From CAZDAW01 sp964503685 (GTDB lineage Bacteria; Chloroflexota; Anaerolineae; Anaerolineales; Anaerolineaceae): a DNA stretch of 20,684 nucleotides. Within the stretch, counting starts at the first letter, position 1. Each line of letters begins with the position of its first letter. This document shows, piece by piece, positions 6,422-14,334 of this stretch. The notes below the pieces were generated by a model. The model saw only the letters and a list, made by a program, of their open reading frames with translations, ran no database searches and was not told the origin of the DNA. The DNA is taken from assembly GCA_964503685.1 (NCBI GenBank), contig CAZDAW010000055.1, positions 1 through 20,684 of the forward strand, written 5' to 3'. A program made the position numbers and the translations under genes.

Positions 6422-7948
6422 TCAATCTCCTGCTAAAATTCTTTGCGCTACCTTTTGAGCGCCAGTCATCACATTCAGCACACCGCCGCCGCTCTCGCTT
6501 TGAGCGCCGATGAACCACAACCCGGCAACAGGTGTTTTGTGGGCAGGCGGCTTGTTGCCTATCACCGGCGGTATGCCGCCGAACGAGTGATGCGTCTGAT
6601 GTGTTCGCTGGCGAAATTCCTCCGGCGTAAGAATCAGGCGAGTCAGTGTTCGCTCGCGTAGCCCTGGGATGTGAACTTCAGCCTCCGCGACGAGTTTATC
6701 AGCTAATTCTTCTTTCCGGCTGGCCCATGTCCCCTCTGCAAGCCAGTTGGGTGCGATAGTGTAGATGGTCACGGCATACTTCCCGGCAGGAGCCAGCGAC
6801 GGCGAATGTAGAGAAGGCGTATAGATCAGGAAGCCTTCCTTGCCTTCATGATAATATCCGGTACGCAGGCGTTGTACAGCGCCTTCCAGGTCATCAGTTT
6901 TGTAGTAATAACACAGAGCGGCAGGCTGGTATGGAGTGGGGTCAAAGTCAATTCCCAGTTGCACCATCAATACCGATTCCATTAACTGGTTAGATTCGAT
7001 CTGCCGGATTAACGCTTCGGGCAGGTGTTCACGCCCAACCAGGTCAAAGAACACCTCCTTCATCCCGCCAGAGGCAAGTACCAGATCGGCTGCTTCGATG
7101 CGCCCATCAGTCAATTCGACGCCGGTCGCCTTACCATTCTCAATTACGATGCGCTTAACTGTGCTGTTCGTCAGCACCTTGCCATTGTTACCCAGCACCA
7201 CTCCCATCACCGCGTCCACCAGCGATTGGCAACCATTAATAATGTAGGAGTAAGCAACCTGAGCGCTCTGCGTTCCAGGATAAGTTGGGATGCGCTTGTC
7301 AAAAGCCGTCTCGAGATGAATCGATGGTACCCCCAGAGCAGGAAATTCACTGGGGGCCGTGACGAAATCAGCCAAAATGCCCAGAAAGAAAGTTTTCAGA
7401 ACAGGCGACTGGAAATAATAATCCATCAACTGTCCACTGTTCCAATTGACTTTATTTTTGACTGCCTGAAAAGCCGCCAGCATACGTAATTTGAGCCAGA
7501 GAGCAGATAAGCCGTGAGCGCTCTCCGCCCGACGAGAAAGCGACATCAAGGCAATCATCCTGTCGTAAAAACGATAATAACGGTCGAGTGCTTCGCTTTC
7601 GGCAGGGAATAGTTCCTTCAACCGGTCGCGCCGCCAGTACGGGCCGGCGTACACTTCCGGTTTCCACAGAGTGAACCCGGGCATGGACAGGCCCCGATCC
7701 TCGCGCACAGATATGACCTGCTTGCTGACATCCAACTCTTCCAGGATGAGGCGCCCTTTGTCTCCAGGGGCGAAACCTTCCAATAAGAGCGGCCCGATAT
7801 CCCAGCCGAAACCATCCTGCCGGACGGTGGCAGTCACCCCACCGGGTGCAGCGAATTGCTCAAAAACCGTAACGTTATGCCCTGCCCTGGCGAGATACGC
7901 CCCCGCTGTAAGTCCAGACATTCCAGACCCGATGACGACAATCTTCAT
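6422..7948 (-). CDS. CrtI/phytoene-desaturase-like FAD-dependent oxidoreductase
   Basis: A 508-aa flavoprotein. The N-terminal dinucleotide-binding motif is intact: GSGMSG at 7-12, with E30 at the end of the second strand, followed by the GG and WDIGP region (49-53) typical of phytoene desaturase, retinol saturase and NAD(P)/FAD amine-oxidase-like proteins. The C-terminus has the matching FAD motif around GLWFIGAQSESGGGVLNVMTG. Such enzymes desaturate or saturate isoprenoid chains, but many bacterial members have no known substrate. It lies last in the minus-strand operon, 121 nt after the transketolase gene, and could have its own promoter in that gap, although none is convincing. The start ATG at 7948 has an AGGTGG site about 9 nt upstream. 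No other carotenoid gene is in the window, so linkage to the sugar pathway is open. Confidence 0.85.
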   Translation of the reverse strand: MKIVVIGSGMSGLTAGAYLARAGHNVTVFEQFAAPGGVTATVRQDGFGWDIGPLLLEGFAPGDKGRLILEELDVSKQVISVREDRGLSMPGFTLWKPEVYAGPYWRRDRLKELFPAESEALDRYYRFYDRMIALMSLSRRAESAHGLSALWLKLRMLAAFQAVKNKVNWNSGQLMDYYFQSPVLKTFFLGILADFVTAPSEFPALGVPSIHLETAFDKRIPTYPGTQSAQVAYSYIINGCQSLVDAVMGVVLGNNGKVLTNSTVKRIVIENGKATGVELTDGRIEAADLVLASGGMKEVFFDLVGREHLPEALIRQIESNQLMESVLMVQLGIDFDPTPYQPAALCYYYKTDDLEGAVQRLRTGYYHEGKEGFLIYTPSLHSPSLAPAGKYAVTIYTIAPNWLAEGTWASRKEELADKLVAEAEVHIPGLRERTLTRLILTPEEFRQRTHQTHHSFGGIPPVIGNKPPAHKTPVAGLWFIGAQSESGGGVLNVMTGAQKVAQRILAGD

Positions 7949-8069
7949 AGAGCATCCACCTTCTGAACCGGTTTTTTTAATACAAATTTTAACGATCCAG
8001 AACAGACGTTTTTGTTAATGAGTCGGGTAAACGATGGTATTTATGAAAAATGAAGCCGATGCCAACAAT

Positions 8070-9032
8070 TTAGCGTTTGCGAGCGAGAACGCGTTTCACT
8101 GCCTTTACAATGTCATCCACAGCCAGACCGCACGCATCCATCAGACTCTCCGTATCCATACCGGTTTTGGCGAACGAATCGCTCAAACCAACAGCCTCCA
8201 TCGGCGCCGGATAACTGACGGATAATGCTTCGGCAACCGCGCCAGCCAGTCCGCCCACAATGGAATGCTCTTCGGCAGTGACAATCGCTCCTGTTTCTTC
8301 AGCGGCTCTGGCAAGAAGCTCCTTATCAATAGGCTTGATCGTAGACATCGCGATTAACCGGACGTCAATATTTTCATCTGCTAAAATTTCAGCAGCAACC
8401 TGGCAGCGCGCCGCCATACTGCCGGTTCCCACCAGAGTCACGTCAGATCCATTCCGCAGGATTACACCTTTACCAATTTGCGGCGTAAAATCCGCTTCGA
8501 AAACGTCGCCAACTGACGCCCGACTGATGCGCATGTAAACCGGTCCAGAGAATTCGGCGATCACCTTGACCATTCTGGCAACCTCGACATTATCTGCCGG
8601 AGAAATCACGGTTAAATTAGGAATAGAACGCATGACCGCTACATCATTAACAGCAAAATGGGTAGGCCCATCTTTATAATCTGAAATTCCTGCGTATCCC
8701 CCGATAAGTTTTACATTGGCGCCGGCATAACCCACGCAGGTGCGAATCTGTTCACAGGCGCGCAGAGTCAGCAATGCCGCGAAAGTATTAACGAACGGGA
8801 TTTTACCTGCCAGCGCCATTCCCACGGCTACATCCACCATTGAGGCTTCGGTAACACCCACATTATAGAAGCGCTCCGGGAACCGTTTGGCAAAGTGAGA
8901 GGTAAGCGTCGATGAAGAGACATCCGCATCCAATACCACCACATCAGGGTTGAGCGCCCCATATTCGGCCAGGGCTAAACCATACGCCTGGCGGTGAGAT
9001 GCCTCTGCTAAATGAAGAGAATGTTTACTCAC
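8070..9032 (-). CDS. Transketolase, C-terminal subunit (PYR and C-terminal domains)
   Basis: A 320-aa protein equal to the second half of transketolase: the pyrimidine-binding domain followed by the transketolase C-terminal domain. The Glu that activates thiamine diphosphate is E62 in GVTEASM, and R91 with the EQIR segment follows the usual pattern. At residue 113, where common transketolases have the substrate-phosphate-binding His (SHAG or THDS), this protein has Tyr (GGYAGISDYKDGPTH), with K120 nearby and H125 conserved. That may mean a substrate with another charged end group. The ATG overlaps the stop of the N-terminal subunit gene by 4 nt, as expected for subunits made in equal amounts. 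It forms an alpha2beta2-type enzyme that transfers two-carbon ketol units. Candidate roles are pentose phosphates or 6-deoxy-6-sulfofructose; see the locus-level finding. Confidence 0.93.
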   Translation of the reverse strand: MSKHSLHLAEASHRQAYGLALAEYGALNPDVVVLDADVSSSTLTSHFAKRFPERFYNVGVTEASMVDVAVGMALAGKIPFVNTFAALLTLRACEQIRTCVGYAGANVKLIGGYAGISDYKDGPTHFAVNDVAVMRSIPNLTVISPADNVEVARMVKVIAEFSGPVYMRISRASVGDVFEADFTPQIGKGVILRNGSDVTLVGTGSMAARCQVAAEILADENIDVRLIAMSTIKPIDKELLARAAEETGAIVTAEEHSIVGGLAGAVAEALSVSYPAPMEAVGLSDSFAKTGMDTESLMDACGLAVDDIVKAVKRVLARKR

Positions 9033-9868
9033 AGGACGCCTCCCAATTCCAGGCGGGCGGCCTTATATTGGTCTTGAGATGGCACCGCTCCATGCCAGTG
9101 TGAAGAATTTTCCATGAAAGAAACTCCCTTGCCTTTGGTGGTATGCGCCAATATTACAGCGGGTTTGCTGTGAATCTCCAGGGCTGTATCCAACGCATCC
9201 AGCACTTGGCGGATGTTATGCCCATTGATTTCGATAACCTGAAAACCAAAAGCTCTCCATTTCTCATCGATCGGTTCCAGAGGCATAATAGCACTTCCGG
9301 TTCCATCCAATTGGACATTGTTAAAATCCATTATGACCGTCATCTCAGTGATGCCAAATTTTGCGGCGGTCATAGCGCCTTCCCAGGCGACCCCTGATTG
9401 CATATCGCCTTCACCGACAAGAACATAGGTATGAAAACGAGGGCCGCCAAGACGCTGCGCCAGCGATAAACCGACCCCAATCGAAATACCATGCCCCAAA
9501 AACCCGGATGACATATCTACACCGGGTGTTTTGATCCGATCCGGATGCCCCTGCAAATGAGAGTCGAGATGCCCCCAGGTTTCCAGGTCCGAAACAGGGA
9601 AAAATCCGCGCTGAGATAAAGTCGAATAGAGGGCAGCGGCGGCATGCCCCTTACTTAAAATAAAACGGTCGCGCTCGTTCCAGTCTGGCCGCGAAGGGTC
9701 GATCTTTAATTGATGGAAATATAAACATGCCAGAATTTCTGCACATGAGAAAGACCCTCCCGGATGACCGGCCTGCCGGCGGTAAACCATATCCAATACA
9801 TCCAGACGGATCTGGCGCGCCCTTTCGTGTAAATCGTTGACTAACATTTCACTATGCTCGTGAAGCAT
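9029..9868 (-). CDS. Transketolase, N-terminal (ThDP-binding) subunit
   Basis: A 279-aa protein equal to the N-terminal half of transketolase. Visible family motifs are GHPGG (34-38), SKGHA (72-76), QGHP (106-109) and the thiamine-pyrophosphate/metal motif starting GEGD (152-155) and ending at the Asn of DFNN (N183). The ATG at 9868 follows AGGAGG at a good spacing. It lies 26 nt after the RpiB-like isomerase gene and overlaps the C-terminal subunit gene by 4 nt. Split transketolases are common in Firmicutes, archaea and Chloroflexota, but their presence inside a dedicated catabolic operon, rather than a housekeeping pentose-phosphate locus, suggests a specialised substrate. Confidence 0.93.
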   Translation of the reverse strand: MLHEHSEMLVNDLHERARQIRLDVLDMVYRRQAGHPGGSFSCAEILACLYFHQLKIDPSRPDWNERDRFILSKGHAAAALYSTLSQRGFFPVSDLETWGHLDSHLQGHPDRIKTPGVDMSSGFLGHGISIGVGLSLAQRLGGPRFHTYVLVGEGDMQSGVAWEGAMTAAKFGITEMTVIMDFNNVQLDGTGSAIMPLEPIDEKWRAFGFQVIEINGHNIRQVLDALDTALEIHSKPAVILAHTTKGKGVSFMENSSHWHGAVPSQDQYKAARLELGGVL

Positions 9869-9894
9869 ATAACCTCCTGGAAAAATCGGTATGT

Positions 9895-10530
9895 TTACAA
9901 ATGGGCATACCGTTGATACAAAGCCTCTTTTAGATCAGGATCGCCAGTTTCATCCTCCAATATCAAATCCCTGATACCGGGGTATTGTAAAACAGGGTTT
10001 AAAATTTCACCGGACAGCCTGGCAATGATCTCAGCCATAGATTGATGTGTCAATTCCGAAATATCTTTCAGTATCTGGCGAGATTTCGCTTGAGGTTCAC
10101 TTCTGTGAGGGGGATAGCCCTGTCCGGGTTTCACGCTGAAATAGCGCTCGAAGATAAATTTCAGGTTCTCATTGGCAGCCCAGCCATATCCTTGATTCAA
10201 TGCAAGAGAAATGCAATTGCCTGCGTTAATTTGAGCAAACAGCCATGCATCCAGGTCGGTCAGAATATGGCCGCAAAAGACGCCGGGGTATTGCATGACA
10301 GAATTCATGAAGCCCTGCCCGGTACCGCAGCCACCTACCACGAGGTCAACTCGCTTGAGGTTAAGTAAGATGGCAGCAAGCAGCCCGGTATGGATATATT
10401 GCAATTCGGGTTTTTCTCCACTTTTCCGCATTCCCACATTGAAAATCTCATGACCATATCCATCGAGAGCTTCTAGAATATCAGCATTTCGGTCGGCTGC
10501 ACTGGTCTCGTTAATCACGGCAATTTTCAT
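9895..10530 (-). CDS. RpiB/LacA/LacB-family sugar isomerase, divergent long form
   Basis: A 211-aa protein of the ribose-5-phosphate isomerase B / galactose-6-phosphate isomerase family, which interconverts aldose and ketose forms. The active-site Cys and anion loop are conserved (VVGGCGTGQG, with C68). The N-terminal Asp-His of RpiB is replaced by NET (residues 7-9), and the His that opens the furanose ring (HNxxN in RpiB) is Ile101 in AQINAGN. Typical RpiB has about 150 residues; this one carries about 60 more at the C-terminus. The ATG at 10530 is preferred over an upstream TTG because AAGGAG lies 8 nt before it. It sits between the IolD-like and transketolase genes, 24 and 26 nt away. These traits fit an open-chain substrate, for example the 4-deoxy-4-sulfoerythrose isomerase (SqwI) role, but this is inference. 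Confidence 0.85.
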   Translation of the reverse strand: MKIAVINETSAADRNADILEALDGYGHEIFNVGMRKSGEKPELQYIHTGLLAAILLNLKRVDLVVGGCGTGQGFMNSVMQYPGVFCGHILTDLDAWLFAQINAGNCISLALNQGYGWAANENLKFIFERYFSVKPGQGYPPHRSEPQAKSRQILKDISELTHQSMAEIIARLSGEILNPVLQYPGIRDLILEDETGDPDLKEALYQRYAHL

Positions 10531-10554
10531 TTCCAAAGCTCCTTTTCTGGAAGA

Positions 10555-12465
10555 TCACAACCCAATTTCATGGCGCAGCTTTTGAGTATTCGCGGTCCAG
10601 TTGCCCACATTCCAGCGCCCATAAACACCCAATCCGCCCAATTCGTTCGGCCCATAATAGACAGGAACGTGTATCAAAGATAAACCCGTATACGCTTTAG
10701 CCTGATCGAGCGCTTTCAACAATGATTCGATTGAGAATCCACTGTGCAAAGCATTCACGCCTTTGACTGCTTTTGCCAGGGCTACATAATCAACCTCGAC
10801 GCTATCGTTGGTAGCAAAATCACATCCATACTGATCTACCTGCAAACCGGATATGGCGGCCATACGACGGTTATCAAACACCAGGATACAACCCCGCGCG
10901 CCATGTTCGACCCCATCCAAAAGAATCTGCGGATTCATTACAAAAGAACCATCGCCGCTGAAAGCCAGCCCATAAAAAGGTTCTTTGGCAAGAGCAGTGG
11001 CAAGCAAGGCCGAAATGGCAAAGCCCATATAACTGGCCCCCGTATCCGTAATGATTTGACCGACCGCATCACCGGCAAAAACCTGAAAACCGTTAGCCTG
11101 CACATCGCCGGCATCAAAGATACTGACCGCGCGATTGGATTTTGCCCACTCTGTTGCAGCTTTAATAGCCGCTAGTTGCGTCAGCACTTCCCTGTTCCAC
11201 ACCGGGTCAAAAAGAACAGGCTGTTCGTATCGTATGCGCCTGAAGTCGTCCCATTCTTTTCGTTTCTCGGAACAACGGCTGAACCATTCTGAAGTCGATT
11301 TATTGATGCCACGCTGCTTGAGTATCTCAATTAATTTTTTCAGCGTAGGTGCAGCGTCTCCTAGCAGCGCTATGGTTTTGCCATAGTGTGTAACGTCGTT
11401 GACATCGGTATTGATGTTGATGACGTGTTTCGCCATCGGGTAAGCTGTACGTGAGCAATCAGACTGACAAACTGCCCGCGATCCGATCACGATTACCAGA
11501 TCGGCATTTTCCATGGCGAAATTGCCGCTCAGCGAACCTTTTGATCCGCCAACCGTCATGTTACGAGGATGACTGTCGGGAATCACCCCCAGTGAAACAG
11601 GAGAGGTAATGGCTACCGCATCAGTCAATTCCATAAATTCCAAAATTTCAGGGCCTGCATTACGAGAGCCGCCGCCCAGCCGGACAAGAATCTTGCTGGC
11701 TTTTTGAATCACTTCCGCGGCCCGGATATACGCATCCGAATCTGCAGCAGGACCATAACCGGGCGGAGTGCCCTGGGGAAGTTCATCAAGATTAAACCCC
11801 TGAATCATCTGCGCCTGTATATTCATCGGTAAGAGCAAGAAGAAAGGCCCGGCTTTGTAAGGCTGCTCAACTGTATTCAGCCCGCGGCGCAAGGCGGTTG
11901 GAAGCGCAAGCGGAGTATGCAAACTGTAGGTTTGCCCCATATGAGAATATAACTTTAGAAAGAGGGACTGTTCATTACGAGGAATTTGTTGCATGTTAGG
12001 CCCTTCATCCTCTGTAGTTTCATCGCCCAGAAGATACCACACGCCCAACCCATTACTGCTGGGCACCAACGAAGCAGCTAATGCCTGTAAAGCGCCCGGC
12101 CCTATCGATGTAACCACCGCCGCCTTTTCACCTGTTATCCACCGTAAAGCGGTGGCCGCGTGAGAGGCTTCGATTTCGCTGCGCACAGCGCAGACCTTTA
12201 CAAGGCCCGCCTGATGGTAAATTCGTAGAACTTCTCCGATCTCAGTGGACCCATGTCCAAAGACAACAACAAAGGTGCTGACACCCTGAAGAAGCAATCC
12301 CATAACCAATGCCTCAGAAACGCTGATATCGAGGTGTTTTGGCAAGGCGCCGGTTGATCGTGCAGCAATTATTCCTCCGGCATTTGCTATGGCTTTGGCG
12401 CGTAGCAAACGATTTTGAGCCAGCTGATTTCTTTCTTCTAGAAATAGATTTGTACTCATAGGCAT
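10555..12465 (-). CDS. IolD-like thiamine-diphosphate-dependent enzyme
   Basis: A 636-aa ThDP enzyme with the three-domain acetolactate-synthase layout. The PYR domain has the catalytic Glu (E97 in RSEIEASHAA) and TSIGPGA; the middle domain is about 240-380; the PP domain has the metal motif GDGS (504-507) to DN (531-532). FGHG near residue 69, the order of motifs and the C-terminal tail (ELGGLGVYGRWNVGNW) resemble IolD, the hydrolase that opens the trihydroxycyclohexanedione ring in inositol breakdown. Identity to true IolD looks moderate, so the reaction may differ: hydrolysis or lyase action on a vicinal diketone or acyloin. It does not read like Xsc (sulfoacetaldehyde acetyltransferase). 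First gene of the minus-strand operon, behind a strong promoter. Start could be ATG 12465 or ATG 12459; ribosome sites are weak for both, with GATGAG better spaced for the latter. Confidence 0.8.
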   Translation of the reverse strand: MPMSTNLFLEERNQLAQNRLLRAKAIANAGGIIAARSTGALPKHLDISVSEALVMGLLLQGVSTFVVVFGHGSTEIGEVLRIYHQAGLVKVCAVRSEIEASHAATALRWITGEKAAVVTSIGPGALQALAASLVPSSNGLGVWYLLGDETTEDEGPNMQQIPRNEQSLFLKLYSHMGQTYSLHTPLALPTALRRGLNTVEQPYKAGPFFLLLPMNIQAQMIQGFNLDELPQGTPPGYGPAADSDAYIRAAEVIQKASKILVRLGGGSRNAGPEILEFMELTDAVAITSPVSLGVIPDSHPRNMTVGGSKGSLSGNFAMENADLVIVIGSRAVCQSDCSRTAYPMAKHVININTDVNDVTHYGKTIALLGDAAPTLKKLIEILKQRGINKSTSEWFSRCSEKRKEWDDFRRIRYEQPVLFDPVWNREVLTQLAAIKAATEWAKSNRAVSIFDAGDVQANGFQVFAGDAVGQIITDTGASYMGFAISALLATALAKEPFYGLAFSGDGSFVMNPQILLDGVEHGARGCILVFDNRRMAAISGLQVDQYGCDFATNDSVEVDYVALAKAVKGVNALHSGFSIESLLKALDQAKAYTGLSLIHVPVYYGPNELGGLGVYGRWNVGNWTANTQKLRHEIGL

Positions 12466-12638
12466 CTCATCGTGTTAACTTATAGATTCTCTAAATGTCT
12501 GTGGAATATCTCTCAGTACCATAAAACCCGATTGATGTTGATTATTCTCCTGTGATTATACAAGGAAAGAAGTCTGGAAATATTCTCTTTTCTTTCATCG
12601 GCAATGGATGAAGCAAAACGATTATCCACACAGCGCAA

Positions 12639-12667
12639 ATTATACAACATGGTTTTATATAAGTCAA
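12639..12667 (-). promoter_or_regulatory. Strong SigA-type promoter of the IolD-like/transketolase operon
   Basis: On the minus strand TTGACT (12667-12662) and a consensus TATAAT (12644-12639) are spaced by exactly 17 bp. It would give a leader of about 165 nt before the IolD-like gene. It is one of the best promoter matches in the window. Confidence 0.75.
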
Positions 12668-12736
12668 CAACAGGTGATAAAAACACACAATTACGTGATC
12701 TTTGTCATTTTTTATACTTTTATTTGCTTATAATTG

Positions 12737-12765
12737 TTGCTTTTATATCAATATAGTTGTAAAAT
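12737..12765 (+). promoter_or_regulatory. Possible SigA-type promoter of the ABC transporter operon
   Basis: TTGCTT at 12737-12742 and TAAAAT at 12760-12765 are separated by 17 bp and point to the binding-protein gene. The region is AT-rich, so chance matches are common. A TATAAT at 12729-12734 without a good -35 box is an alternative. Confidence 0.4.
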
Positions 12766-12868
12766 AAACAGAAATCGCAAAAAAATAAAATTGCCGGGCA
12801 ATCCTCTTGAAAATCTTTTATTAGTAATATTGTCGCTTCCGCGATTTGATGTACATAGATGCTCATGC

Positions 12869-12877
12869 AAGGAGGTG
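12869..12877 (+). promoter_or_regulatory. Orphan Shine-Dalgarno-like site in the second binding-protein leader
   Basis: AAGGAGGTG matches the 16S rRNA tail very well but is followed by TAA and no start codon in range. It lies 81 nt upstream of the real start, almost the same distance as the equivalent site in the other binding-protein leader at 1652-1660. Function is unknown. Confidence 0.3.
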
Positions 12878-12958
12878 TAAAACAAAAGATACAGGTCGTT
12901 GCTCTTCAGTTGCCTAATCGATCCAAACATTAATATTTGATTTCCTTGGAGGAAAGAG

Positions 12959-14317
12959 ATGAAAAAGAAAGTCTGGCATTTGCTTACCATGTTTTTGATC
13001 TGTGCAGTCATATTGTCCGCATGCGCGCCGGCAGCAACCCCTGCCCCAGCAGAGGAACCAACCAAACCAGCGGAACCCGCCAAACCGGCAGAGGTCGAGC
13101 CCACTGCAGCGCCTGCTGTACCTGCTGTAGAAGAAGCGACCCAGGTCAATATCGTTCACTATTTCAGTGGCGATCTTGGCAAGGAATATATGAGCAAGAT
13201 TATTGAGGGGTTCAATCAGGCGAACCAGCAATATAAAGTTGTAGACAATACCACTGGTCACGAAGACTTTAAAACCCAAATCCTGGTGATGCTCGCCGGT
13301 GAAAACCCGCCTGACATCTTTTCATACTGGGCTGGAGCTCGGACGCAATTCGTGGTCGATGCAGATCGCCTTATGGCGCTGGATGAATGGTGGTCTGCCA
13401 ATAAAATGGATGATGCCATTCCTGCCAGCCTGAAACCACTGGCAACGTATAACGGTAAGATTTATGCTGTCCCTATGAATGCCCATATTGTAGGTCTTTT
13501 CTACAATCCAAAAGCTATGGAAAAGGCCGGCGTTACAGAAATGCCTGAAACTTGGGACGAACTGATGACGGTTTGCGATAAACTGCTTGCAGCCGGAATT
13601 TCTCCTTTTGCCTTGGGTTCCAAGAATCAATGGCCGGCTCAATATTGGTTCGATTATTTAATCTCCCGAACCGCCGGCCCGGAATACCGCACCAAACTTA
13701 TGGACGGAAAAGCCGCTTACACTGATCCTGAAGTTGCGAAAGCCCTGGAACTTTGGAAAGGCTTGATCGACAAAGGCTATTTTGTAAAGGATGCAAACGG
13801 CTATGATTGGACCGATGCTGCTGATCAGGTAGCAAAAGGTGAAGCTGCCATGACCCTCATGGGTACCTGGATAACTGGTTACTGGGACGGTAATGGTCTG
13901 GTGGCGGGAACAGATTACGATTTCTTCCCATTCCCGGTCATTGACCCCGCAATACCAGTTGTGGTTCATGGTTCAATTGATGCATGGGTTATCCCTGCCG
14001 CCACCAAGAATAAAGACGGCGCCGAAGCTTTGTTGAGCGCCTTCCTCGATCCAAAGAATCAGGCTGAATGGGCCAAGGGGCAGGGCGCGTTGGCTGCCAA
14101 CAAAAACACTGACAGCTCTATTTATAACTCGGTGATGAAGAAGGCTGCCGACTATCTTGCGCAGGTTGACTTCTTGAGCGGCTATGACCTTTCGACAACG
14201 CCGCCCATGGCTACTGGGGGGCTTAATATGTTCGCTCAGATTATGGGCGACCCCAGCAAATATAAGGATTATATGGAACAAACCGAGGTCGTTGCCAAGG
14301 ACGTATTCAAGAAATAG
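12959..14317 (+). CDS. Sugar ABC transporter substrate-binding lipoprotein (second system)
   Basis: A 452-aa extracellular solute-binding protein of the family 1 sugar-binding type. A signal peptide with lipobox LSAC puts the lipidated Cys at residue 22. A long Pro/Ala/Glu linker with PAEPAKPAE-type repeats runs to about residue 60, then the fold begins at QVNIVHYFSGDLG. The ATG has a strong site (GGAGGAAAGAG) directly upstream. It heads the plus-strand operon with two permeases, an IclR regulator, a Gfo/Idh/MocA oxidoreductase and an acylating aldehyde dehydrogenase, so its ligand is presumably the compound degraded by those enzymes and by the divergent transketolase operon. It is only distantly similar by eye to the binding protein at 222-1568, which argues for different ligands. 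Ligand not determined. Confidence 0.92.
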   Translation: MKKKVWHLLTMFLICAVILSACAPAATPAPAEEPTKPAEPAKPAEVEPTAAPAVPAVEEATQVNIVHYFSGDLGKEYMSKIIEGFNQANQQYKVVDNTTGHEDFKTQILVMLAGENPPDIFSYWAGARTQFVVDADRLMALDEWWSANKMDDAIPASLKPLATYNGKIYAVPMNAHIVGLFYNPKAMEKAGVTEMPETWDELMTVCDKLLAAGISPFALGSKNQWPAQYWFDYLISRTAGPEYRTKLMDGKAAYTDPEVAKALELWKGLIDKGYFVKDANGYDWTDAADQVAKGEAAMTLMGTWITGYWDGNGLVAGTDYDFFPFPVIDPAIPVVVHGSIDAWVIPAATKNKDGAEALLSAFLDPKNQAEWAKGQGALAANKNTDSSIYNSVMKKAADYLAQVDFLSGYDLSTTPPMATGGLNMFAQIMGDPSKYKDYMEQTEVVAKDVFKK

Positions 14318-14334
14318 TTAATTGTATTTTTGAT

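Larger units (their letters stand above)
12466..12958. other. Divergent control region between the two catabolic operons
   Basis: A 493-bp AT-rich region containing the minus-strand promoter at 12639-12667 and a possible plus-strand promoter at 12737-12765. The plus-strand leader is about 190 nt and carries an orphan ribosome-binding-like AAGGAGGTG at 12869-12877 with no start codon behind it. The real start at 12959 has GGAGG 7-8 nt upstream. Likely operators for the IclR protein encoded at 16354-17121 would lie here, but no long palindrome was found; only a short TATATCAATATA element around 12744-12755 overlaps the putative plus promoter. No gene or RNA was recognised. Confidence 0.6.

Noticed and set aside
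8070..9868. Split transketolase as apulose-4-phosphate transketolase of an apiose pathway.
   Set aside because: No apiose isomerase or FGGY-type apulose kinase is nearby, and an RpiB-like isomerase plus a sulfoacetaldehyde-dehydrogenase-like gene do not fit that route. Not fully excluded.
10531..10536. A TTG start two codons upstream of the RpiB-like gene start.
   Set aside because: The AAGGAG site would be only 2 nt away from it; the ATG at 10530 has an 8-nt spacing.
10555..12465. Reading the ThDP enzyme as sulfoacetaldehyde acetyltransferase (Xsc), which would suit a sulfonate pathway.
   Set aside because: The N-terminal and active-site segments do not resemble Xsc as recalled; FGHG, RSE..SHAA and the C-terminal tail follow IolD-like proteins.
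12865..12933. Short ATG-started frames in the leader of the second binding-protein gene that might be leader peptides.
   Set aside because: No suitable ribosome site in front of them, no runs of regulatory codons and no attenuator hairpin behind them.
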